From the NCBI GenBank assembly GCA_013695295.1, contig JACDAS010000239.1:1-7602 (forward strand): a DNA stretch of 7,602 bases, written 5' to 3'. Made by a program: the position numbers and the translations under genes. The number at the start of each line of letters is the position of its first letter. Positions within the stretch are counted from its first letter, which is position 1. This DNA is from Actinomycetota bacterium (GTDB lineage Bacteria; Actinomycetota; Thermoleophilia; Gaiellales; Gaiellaceae). Below, in pieces: positions 1 to 5,144 of this stretch. The notes beneath the pieces are model-generated. The model ran no database searches. It worked only from the letters and a program-made list of their open reading frames with translations, and was not told the origin of the DNA.

Positions 1-767
1 ACGTCGAGAACGGCCTGCACGAGTTCGTCTCGGACGACGCGGAGCTCGCGGAGCTGGCCGCTCGCCACGGTGTCCGGCTCCACGACCTCAGGCAGCCTCC
101 GGCCGGCCTCGGCGTCCCGACCGGCGAGAACCTCGAGCTGGACGCCTCCATCGTCCTGACCGTCGGGTCGGACTGCGCGATCGGGAAGATGACGGTGGCG
201 CTCGAGCTCGATCTCGAGGCTCGCCGGCGCGGGCTCCGCTCGATCTTCGTCCCGACCGGCCAGACCGGGATCGCGATCGCGGGGTGGGGGATCTCGGTCG
301 ACGCCGTGATCTCCGACTTCCTCGCCGGCGCGGCGGAGCGGCTCGTCGTCGAGGGCGTCCGGCGCGGAGGGCGGCTCCTCTGGGTCGAGGGCCAGGGCTC
401 GCTCGTCCACCCGGCCTACTCGGGCGTGACCCTCGGGCTGCTCCACGGCAGCGCGCCGCACGTCCTCGTCCTCTGCCACAAGGCCGGGACGACCGAGGTG
501 GAGGGCTACCCTGGGCATCCGCTCCCGAGCCTCCCGGAGCTCGTCCGGCTGCACGAGCTCGCCTCGCTGCCGCGGCGGCCCGCCACAGTCGCCGCTGTCG
601 CGCTGAACACGAGCGAGCTGGACGAGGCCGGTGCCCGCGCCGCGGTCCGGTTCGCCGCCGTCGAGACCGGCCTCCCCGCCGGCGACCCGGTGCGTTTCGG
701 CCCAGCCGGCCTCGTCGACGGCGTCCTCCGGTGCCTCGCCGCCGCCGGGCGGAGCGACGTCGGCTAA
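1..767 (+). CDS. DUF1611 P-loop protein, DgcN-like (5' partial)
   Basis: The reading frame is open from base 3 to the TAA at 765-767 and gives 254 residues; the start lies outside the window. About residues 1-45 are the end of the N-terminal domain, including ENGLHEFVSDD. The C-terminal domain opens with the P-loop GSDCAIGKMT at bases 165-194. Further on come PTGQTGIAIAGWGISVDAVISD (read in two overlapping parts, about bases 255-320), VEGQGSLVHPAYSG (387-425) and HKAGTTEVEGYP (477-512), all typical of the DUF1611 (NAD-dependent epimerase/dehydratase-like) family. Known for the family: some members (DgcN) N-acetylate D-glutamate and usually sit next to a DgcA/Ala-Glu epimerase-type enolase. 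That partner would lie upstream if present. The family call is firm; the D-glutamate acetyltransferase role is inference from family. The ATG at 189 is inside the P-loop and cannot be the start. A strong intrinsic terminator follows the stop. Confidence 0.85.
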   Translation, partial: VENGLHEFVSDDAELAELAARHGVRLHDLRQPPAGLGVPTGENLELDASIVLTVGSDCAIGKMTVALELDLEARRRGLRSIFVPTGQTGIAIAGWGISVDAVISDFLAGAAERLVVEGVRRGGRLLWVEGQGSLVHPAYSGVTLGLLHGSAPHVLVLCHKAGTTEVEGYPGHPLPSLPELVRLHELASLPRRPATVAAVALNTSELDEAGARAAVRFAAVETGLPAGDPVRFGPAGLVDGVLRCLAAAGRSDVG

Positions 768-770
768 AAT
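765..770 (+). promoter_or_regulatory. Candidate -10 box (TAAAAT) for the glycosidase gene
   Basis: TAAAAT matches TATAAT at five of six positions and is one of very few AT-rich hexamers nearby. It shares its TAA with the upstream stop codon. No convincing -35 lies 17 bp upstream. If used, transcription would begin around 777, inside the terminator hairpin, leaving a structured 5' UTR of about 25 nt before the TTG at 802. This is tentative. Confidence 0.3.
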
Positions 771-776
771 CGACCG

Positions 777-803
777 GCACCGGCTCGCCGGTGCGTTTCT
801 TTT
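777..803 (+). terminator. Intrinsic terminator after the DUF1611 gene
   Basis: A perfect 7-bp GC-rich stem, GCACCGG (777-783) and CCGGTGC (788-794), with the loop CTCG is followed by GTTTCTTTT (795-803). It starts 10 bp after the DUF1611 stop. The U-tract stands out in this GC-rich sequence. It overlaps the proposed TTG start (802) of the next gene, so the two genes are unlikely to share a transcript. Confidence 0.8.
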
Positions 804-2298
804 GGGGAGCAAGACCCTTCACCTCACCGCCGCGATCGCGGCCGTCGTGCTCGCGCTGGCGGGCGGCGCGTCCGCCGAGGTCCGGTTCGGCGTCGCCGAC
901 GACGGGGGCAAGTACGCCGACGACGGGGGAGCGAGCTTCTTTTCGATCCTGAACGCTGCCGGCCTCCAGGCGAACCGGATCACCGTGCTCTGGGATCCGA
1001 CCGACGGCACCGACGGGCGCACGATCCGGGAGGCTGGCTTCCTCGACCGCGCCCTGCCGGTGGCCGCCCTCCGCGGGGTCGACGTCGTCCTGAGCGTCTA
1101 CCCGGCCAAGGCGAAGGTCTTCGCCGTCGACACGCAGAAGCGGATCGATCTCTTCGCCGAGTTCCTCCAGATCGTCGCCCGCAGGTATCCGACGGTGAAG
1201 ACGTTCATCGTCGGCAACGAGCCGAACCAGCCGCGCTTCTGGCAGCCGCAGTTCCTCCCCGACGGCCGCGGCGGCCACCGGGCGGTCGCCGGCGCGCTGT
1301 ACGAGCGGCTCCTCGCCGCCGGGTACGACGCGCTGAAGGCGGTCGACCCGAAGCTCGTCGTGGTCGGGCTCGGACTTTCGCCGCGCGGCAACGACAACCC
1401 GCGAGCGCCGAACAACGTCTCGCGATCGCCCGTTCGCTTCATCGCCGACCTGGCTGCGGAGTACCGCCGGAGCGGGCGGACGAAGCCGATCATGGACGCC
1501 CTCGGATTCCACCCGTACCCGCAGTCGAACGCCGATCCGCACTCGCGCGGGTACTCGTGGCCGAACGCGGGTCTCCGCGATCTCGACCGGATCAAGCAGG
1601 CGATCTGGGACGGCTTCCACGGCACGGCCCAGCCCGTGTTCGCCGAGCCCGGGGACGGCGCGGGCCCGGCACTTCGGCTGATGCTCGACGAGTACGGCCG
1701 CCAGGCGGTCGTCATTGCGAGCGTCAGGTCGGCCTACTCCGGACGTGAGAACGTGAAGCCGGTCGACGAGGGCACGCAGGCACGGCTGTACGTAGAGGCC
1801 GTGCGTGAGGTCGCCTGCGAGCCTGCGGTCTCCGACTTCTTTCTCTTCCACCTCGTCGACGAGGCCGACCTCGATCGATTCCAGAGCGGGCTCCTGCGCG
1901 CAGACGGCACGAGGCGCCCATCCTTCGACTCCGTCCGGGCAGCGATCGGCGAGGGATGCCGCCGCGCCCCCCACGTCTGGCGGCACGCGGAGACTGTCGT
2001 CGCGGCTCGCGTGAGCTTCGACGGCTTCCGCGTCCGGGCGACGGCCAGGGAGGAGGCGCGCGTCACCGCGGCGGTCTTCCCGGCGCGCACCGAGCGAGGC
2101 GCGATCCTGGCCGCGCTGACCCGCAGGGCTGCTCGCGCGACAGGCCACGTCGTGCTCCGCGCTCACCGGCGGGTCACGCTCGGGCTCCGGACCGGCGAGC
2201 TCGGCCCCGGGACCTACGTGACTGCGACGCTCCTGCGGGCGACCCTGAATCTCGATCGCGCGACGCTCGTGGTCAGCAGGCCGTTCTGGGTCGGCTGA
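802..2298 (+). CDS. Secreted clan GH-A-type glycoside hydrolase-like protein
   Basis: The TTG start at 802 gives 498 residues and a good signal peptide: MGSKTLH, a hydrophobic run to about residue 24, and a likely signal peptidase site after GGASA. The frame is open upstream, but those codons are the other-frame shadow of the DUF1611 gene and the terminator. GTG 847 would remove most of the signal peptide. Residues about 27-395 look like a TIM barrel: VGNEPNQ (acid/base candidate E140), GFHPYPQSN (about 236-244), LMLDEYG (nucleophile candidate E297), then FFLFHLVDEADLDRFQSGL and LRADGTRRPSFDSVRAA, a closing segment common in GH5/GH39-like proteins. The two Glu in these contexts fit a retaining clan GH-A enzyme. 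Residues about 395-498 form a beta-rich, Arg/Thr-rich tail, perhaps an Ig/Fn3-like domain. The substrate is unknown and no GH family number can be assigned by eye. There is no clear Shine-Dalgarno sequence, so the start is uncertain. Confidence 0.75.
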   Translation: MGSKTLHLTAAIAAVVLALAGGASAEVRFGVADDGGKYADDGGASFFSILNAAGLQANRITVLWDPTDGTDGRTIREAGFLDRALPVAALRGVDVVLSVYPAKAKVFAVDTQKRIDLFAEFLQIVARRYPTVKTFIVGNEPNQPRFWQPQFLPDGRGGHRAVAGALYERLLAAGYDALKAVDPKLVVVGLGLSPRGNDNPRAPNNVSRSPVRFIADLAAEYRRSGRTKPIMDALGFHPYPQSNADPHSRGYSWPNAGLRDLDRIKQAIWDGFHGTAQPVFAEPGDGAGPALRLMLDEYGRQAVVIASVRSAYSGRENVKPVDEGTQARLYVEAVREVACEPAVSDFFLFHLVDEADLDRFQSGLLRADGTRRPSFDSVRAAIGEGCRRAPHVWRHAETVVAARVSFDGFRVRATAREEARVTAAVFPARTERGAILAALTRRAARATGHVVLRAHRRVTLGLRTGELGPGTYVTATLLRATLNLDRATLVVSRPFWVG

Positions 2299-2309
2299 TC
2301 GGCCTCTGA

Positions 2310-2315
2310 TATACA
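2310..2315 (+). promoter_or_regulatory. Candidate -10 box for the M29 peptidase pair
   Basis: TATACA, within CTGATATACAC, lies in the 24-bp gap between the glycosidase stop (2298) and the ATG at 2323. The -10 box ends 7 nt before the ATG, so the transcript would start at or just before it (leaderless). No Shine-Dalgarno sequence is present. The -35 region (about 2287-2292, TGGGTC) is poor. Confidence 0.4.
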
Positions 2316-2322
2316 CGCCGCT

Positions 2323-3465
2323 ATGAAGAGTCCCAGGCAGTGCTTGGCCGAGCTCGTCGTCGGCTACTCGCTCGAGCTCGGGGAGGGCGAGATCCTGCGG
2401 ATCGACGGGAGCGACGCGGCGGCTCCGCTCGTCGTGGCGGTCCATGACGCAGCGCTCGCAGCAGGTGCCCACGTCTACACCAACGTCTCCCTCGAGGGCC
2501 TGGCGGAGCTGCTTGTCAGGCGCGGCAGCGAGGAACAGCTGACGTACGTGTCGCCGATGCAGTGGGAGGAGATCGAGCTCATCGACGCGATGGTGACGAT
2601 CTGGTCCGAGATCAACACGCGCTCCTTCTCGCTCGCAGACCCCGGGCGCCATGGTCGCTACATCGCGGCGCGGCGCGGGCTCAGCAACCGGTTCTGGGAT
2701 CGGATCGGCGCCGGTGAGGCTCGCTGGTGCGGGACCCTGTACCCCACACACGGGCATGCGCAGGACGCCGAGATGTCCCTGGCGGACTACGAGGACTTCG
2801 TCTACGCGGCCTGCCATGTGCGCCACGGGGAGGATCCAGTCGCCCACTGGCGCGGAGTCTCCGCCGAGCTCGGGGCGAGGGCCGAGGCGCTCGCCGACGT
2901 CTCCGAGCTGCGGATCGTCGGGCCCGACACGGACCTGGTCCTCGGGGTGGCGGGCCGCACCTGGATCGCGGCGGACGGAAAGATCAACCTCCCCGACGGC
3001 GAGGTGTTCACAAGCCCGATCGAGGAGGCGACCGCGGGCGACATCAGGTTCACCTTCCCCGCGATCTTCAACGGGCATGAGGTCGAGGACGTGCGGCTGC
3101 GGTTCGAGGGCGGTCGGGTCGTGGCCGCCGAGGCCTCACGGGGTGGTGACTATCTCCGGGCGCTGCTCGAGCTGGACGACGAGGCATCGTTGCTCGGCGA
3201 GGTCGCCTTCGGCCTGAACTACGAGATCGATCGCTTCACACGCAACATCCTCTTCGACGAGAAGATCGGCGGCACGATCCACGTGGCGCTCGGCGCCGGG
3301 TTCCCCGAGGCCGGCGGCAAGAACCGCTCCGGCCTGCACTGGGACCTGATCTGCGACCTGCGCTCGGACGGCGAGGTCTACGCCGACGGAGAGCTGATCT
3401 GGCGGGCTGGCAAGTTCCTGGCGCCCGTCGAGCCCGTCGCCGGCGCCGCCGGCGTCCGGGGATGA
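2323..3465 (+). CDS. M29 family metalloaminopeptidase (AmpS/AmpT type), copy 1
   Basis: This 380-residue protein has the usual length of the M29 (thermophilic, two-metal) aminopeptidases, which remove N-terminal residues from peptides in the cytoplasm. The N-terminal half (about 1-190) is the Rossmann-like domain, with YPTHGHAQDAEMSLADYEDF at about 142-161. The C-terminal half holds the active site. By position in the family the metal ligands are E227 (DGEVFT), E293 (GEVAFG), H320 (TIHVALG), H339 and D341 (LHWD). Position 327 is Phe (AGFPEAGG), where the paralog downstream and, from memory, the AmpT/AmpS structures have an active-site Tyr. The gene probably has its own promoter at 2310 and is leaderless. 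Its TGA overlaps the ATG of copy 2 (ATGA), so the two are co-translated. Family call is firm; substrate preference cannot be seen. Confidence 0.92.
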   Translation: MKSPRQCLAELVVGYSLELGEGEILRIDGSDAAAPLVVAVHDAALAAGAHVYTNVSLEGLAELLVRRGSEEQLTYVSPMQWEEIELIDAMVTIWSEINTRSFSLADPGRHGRYIAARRGLSNRFWDRIGAGEARWCGTLYPTHGHAQDAEMSLADYEDFVYAACHVRHGEDPVAHWRGVSAELGARAEALADVSELRIVGPDTDLVLGVAGRTWIAADGKINLPDGEVFTSPIEEATAGDIRFTFPAIFNGHEVEDVRLRFEGGRVVAAEASRGGDYLRALLELDDEASLLGEVAFGLNYEIDRFTRNILFDEKIGGTIHVALGAGFPEAGGKNRSGLHWDLICDLRSDGEVYADGELIWRAGKFLAPVEPVAGAAGVRG

Positions 3466-4610
3466 ACGCGTCCATCGCCCCGGTCGTTCCGCCGCGGATC
3501 GAGCGCCCGCTCGAGCGGCTCGCCGAGGTGCTGGTCGACTACTCGACGCGGGTGCGTCGAGACGACGTGGTGGTACTCGCGGCGCCGGCCCTCGCCGGGC
3601 CACTCGTGCGGGAGGTGTACGAGGCGATCCTCCGGGCGGGCGCGCACCCGCTTCCGCGCCTCGGGCTCGACGGCCTCGGCGAGGCCCTGCTCGGTCGGGG
3701 CTCGGAGGAGCAGCTCGCGTGGGTGAACCCGGTTCGAAAGTGGGAGCTCGAGCGGGCCGACGTCTACATGTCGATCCTCGCCGACTGGAACACGAAGAGC
3801 CTGTCGGCGATCGAGCCGGAGCGGCAGGCGATCGTCGCCCGAGCGCAAGACGAGATGCGCGCGCGCTTTCTCGAGCGCGCGGCGGCGGGCGAGGTGCGCT
3901 GGGTGCTGACGGCGTTTCCCACGCACGCGGCGGCGCAGGACGCCGAGATGTCCCTCGAGGAGTACGGTGACTTCGTCTACCGCGCTGCGCTGCTCGACCA
4001 CGAGCGGCCCGCCGACCGCTGGCGTGAGCTCGGCGAGCGCCTGAAGCGGGTAGCGGACTTCTTGAGCGCCCGCAAGGAGCTGCGCATCGTGGCCGACGGC
4101 ACCGATCTTCGCCTCAGGACGGAAGGGCGCACGTGGGTGCCCTCCGACGGGCACGAGAACTTTCCGGACGGCGAGGTCTTCACGGGCCCGATCGAGACGA
4201 GCCTCGAAGGGACGATCGCGTTCACGTACCCCGCGGTGTTCCAGCGGCGCGAGGTCGAGGACGTGCGCCTGCGCTTCGAGGGCGGCGAGGTCGTCGAGGC
4301 CTCCGCGCGACGCGGCCAGGACTTCCTCGAGGAGATGATCGGCATGGACGACGGCGCCCGCCGCGCCGGCGAGTTCGCCTTCGGCCTCAACGAGGGGATC
4401 TCGATCTTCACCCGGAACACGCTCTTCGACGAGAAGATCGGCGGCACCGCCCACCTGGCGCTCGGGCAGTCGTACCCCGAGACCGGCGGGAAGAACCGCT
4501 CCGCCCTCCACTGGGACATGATCTGCGACCTCCGCGCGGGCAGCGAGGTCTACGCCGACGGGGAGCTCGTGTATCGCGACGGGTCCTTCCTCGAGTCGGC
4601 GTTGGGGTAG
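3462..4610 (+). CDS. M29 family metalloaminopeptidase (AmpS/AmpT type), copy 2
   Basis: This 382-residue paralog of the upstream gene starts inside its stop codon (ATGA at 3462-3465), which implies translational coupling. It keeps every expected M29 active-site residue: E238 (DGEVFTGP), E304 (GEFAFG), H331 (TAHLALG), Y338 (QSYPETGG), H350 and D352 (LHWDMICDLR). The N-terminal domain includes FPTHAAAQDAEMSLEEYGDF (about 152-171), close to copy 1. Identity between the copies is highest over the C-terminal metal-binding half and much lower in the first 60 residues, so this is an old duplication. M29 enzymes are dimers in known structures; a heterodimer of the two products is possible but is inference. 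It is probably a cytoplasmic peptide-salvage enzyme. Confidence 0.93.
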   Translation: MNASIAPVVPPRIERPLERLAEVLVDYSTRVRRDDVVVLAAPALAGPLVREVYEAILRAGAHPLPRLGLDGLGEALLGRGSEEQLAWVNPVRKWELERADVYMSILADWNTKSLSAIEPERQAIVARAQDEMRARFLERAAAGEVRWVLTAFPTHAAAQDAEMSLEEYGDFVYRAALLDHERPADRWRELGERLKRVADFLSARKELRIVADGTDLRLRTEGRTWVPSDGHENFPDGEVFTGPIETSLEGTIAFTYPAVFQRREVEDVRLRFEGGEVVEASARRGQDFLEEMIGMDDGARRAGEFAFGLNEGISIFTRNTLFDEKIGGTAHLALGQSYPETGGKNRSALHWDMICDLRAGSEVYADGELVYRDGSFLESALG

Positions 4611-4717
4611 CGAGCGCCTCGGGGGGGCGCGGGCGCGCGTCAACCGGACGCTCGTTGCCGCCCGCGGCGCCGCCGCCGGACACTCCTACTCGTTCCGAGA
4701 CAGGTTCCCGCGCGGGG

Positions 4718-4740
4718 CCAGGCAGTGCGCTACTGGCTGG
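4718..4740 (+). repeat. Imperfect inverted repeat, first of an adjacent pair
   Basis: CCAG (4718-4721) pairs with CTGG (4737-4740), then a G/G mismatch, then CAGT (4723-4726) pairs with ACTG (4732-4735) around the 5-nt loop GCGCT. No U-tract follows. It could be part of the 3' end structure of the M29 transcript or a protein-binding site. The role is unknown. Confidence 0.45.
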
Positions 4741-4741
4741 T

Positions 4742-4752
4742 GGGCCGCGCCC
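4742..4752 (+). repeat. Short perfect inverted repeat GGGC-CGC-GCCC
   Basis: This 4-bp GC stem with a 3-nt loop directly follows the 4718-4740 inverted repeat and ends 23 bp before the -35 box of the SOS promoter. Alone it could be chance in GC-rich DNA; the tandem placement is why it is listed. Confidence 0.3.
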
Positions 4753-4775
4753 GGACAGTGAACGTACCGACGCTC

Positions 4776-4804
4776 TTGACAGGCGAACAGACGTTCGCTA
4801 GCAT
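4776..4804 (+). promoter_or_regulatory. Near-consensus sigma-70 promoter of the LysM gene
   Basis: A perfect -35 TTGACA (4776-4781) is separated by exactly 17 bp from -10 TAGCAT (4799-4804, four of six consensus bases including T1, A2 and T6). The expected start point is about 4811-4814, so the mRNA would begin at or within 3 nt of the ATG at 4814 and be leaderless. Both LexA-type boxes fall on this promoter and would block RNA polymerase when bound. Confidence 0.85.
4784..4797 (+). promoter_or_regulatory. LexA (SOS) box 1
   Basis: CGAACAGACGTTCG is CGAAC-N4-GTTCG, and the centre fits the RNRY rule of the Gram-positive/actinobacterial LexA operator. The dyad extends one more base pair on each side (G4783/C4798). 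It fills the spacer between the -35 and -10 boxes. Confidence 0.88.
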
Positions 4805-4806
4805 TG

Positions 4807-4820
4807 CGAACACATGTTCG
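4807..4820 (+). promoter_or_regulatory. LexA (SOS) box 2, overlapping start of transcription and ATG
   Basis: CGAACACATGTTCG is a second CGAAC-N4-GTTCG operator with an RNRY centre. It covers the predicted transcription start, and the ATG at 4814-4816 is part of the operator itself. Its centre is 23 bp from that of box 1, about two helical turns, so two LexA dimers would bind on nearly the same face. Confidence 0.88.
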
Positions 4821-5053
4821 GCAAGCTGCTCGCTCTCGTTCTGCTCGCGACGGTCGTCTTCGCCGTCGCTGCGCACCAATCGGTGGGGCGCGCCCCCGAG
4901 CGGCCGTACGTCGTCAAGTCCTACGACACCCTCTGGACGATTGCGACGTCGCACTACGCGGGCGACCCCCGTGAGGGCGTCTGGCGGCTCCAGCGGCGCA
5001 ACCGCCTGGAGGGGACGACGATCGTGCCGGGGCAGCGGCTCGTGCTCCCGTAG
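4814..5053 (+). CDS. SOS-regulated LysM membrane protein, YneA/ChiZ/DivS-like division inhibitor
   Basis: This 79-residue protein has a hydrophobic N-terminal segment (residues about 2-20, with one Lys at 4), a short linker, and a single LysM domain from YVVKSYDTLWTIA (about 35) to IVPGQRLVLP at the C-terminus. There is no catalytic domain. The layout, one N-terminal membrane segment plus one outward-facing LysM in a very small protein, matches Bacillus YneA and the Mycobacterium ChiZ/Corynebacterium DivS group. Those are LexA-controlled proteins that delay septation during DNA damage, and they are usually encoded beside lexA. Here two LexA boxes sit on the promoter, which makes the SOS division-inhibitor role the best reading, though it is inferred from architecture and regulation and not from sequence identity. 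Translation is probably leaderless: -10 to ATG is 9 nt and there is no Shine-Dalgarno sequence. Cleavage after AVAA as a signal peptide is an alternative. Confidence 0.85.
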   Translation: MFGKLLALVLLATVVFAVAAHQSVGRAPERPYVVKSYDTLWTIATSHYAGDPREGVWRLQRRNRLEGTTIVPGQRLVLP

Positions 5054-5131
5054 ACGTACGCCATCCCGCGCTCGGCGACGCCGCTGCGAGCACGGCGCCC
5101 GGATCGGGCCGGAGAGGCCTCGCGGCAGAAC
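5054..5131. other. Gap between the LysM gene and rnz
   Basis: This gap has no gene. It contains a short hairpin, GCCCG-GAT-CGGGC (5097-5109), without a U-tract, so transcription from the SOS promoter may continue into rnz. Confidence 0.4.
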
Positions 5132-5137
5132 TACGAT
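5132..5137 (+). promoter_or_regulatory. Candidate -10 box for the rnz operon
   Basis: TACGAT lies 7 nt before the TTG start at 5145, which would make a leaderless or nearly leaderless mRNA. The hexamer 17 bp upstream (CCGGAG) does not resemble TTGACA, so the call rests on the -10 match, its spacing and the lack of a ribosome binding site. Confidence 0.4.
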
Positions 5138-5144
5138 AGGCCGC

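Larger units (their letters stand above)
4611..4775. other. Intergenic region between M29 copy 2 and the SOS promoter
   Basis: No open frame with coding character was found in these 165 bp. It holds a run of seven G (4621-4627), a possible long-loop pairing of CGAGCG (4611-4616) with CGCTCG (4649-4654), and the two adjacent inverted repeats at 4718-4752. There is no U-tract terminator and no tRNA-like fold. Confidence 0.5.

Noticed and set aside
791..952. GTG 791 as the start of a gene after the DUF1611 terminator
   Set aside because: Its frame gives an Arg/Pro-rich sequence with no signal peptide and stops early, whereas the frame of TTG 802 gives a signal peptide and a full barrel.
88..3078. 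A 996-codon open frame on the minus strand
   Set aside because: It lies antisense to three well-supported genes (DUF1611, glycosidase, M29 copy 1), is Arg/Pro/Gly/Asp-rich with no recognisable domain, and arises because GC-rich codons leave few stops on the opposite strand.
3378..4643. A 421-codon open frame on the minus strand
   Set aside because: It is antisense to M29 copy 2 with the same compositional signature; its sequence is the reverse shadow of conserved M29 motifs.
4814..5053. LysM protein as a peptidoglycan hydrolase
   Set aside because: There is no catalytic domain in 79 residues; only the membrane segment and LysM are present.
5097..5109. Hairpin GCCCG-GAT-CGGGC as a terminator of the LysM gene
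   Set aside because: The stem is only 5 bp and no U-tract follows, so it is not distinguishable from chance in GC-rich DNA.
4725..5144. N-terminal extension of ribonuclease Z in the same frame
   Set aside because: It is Ser/Arg-rich, overlaps the SOS promoter and the whole LysM gene in another frame, and RNase Z normally begins at the MDLDLVFLGT segment.
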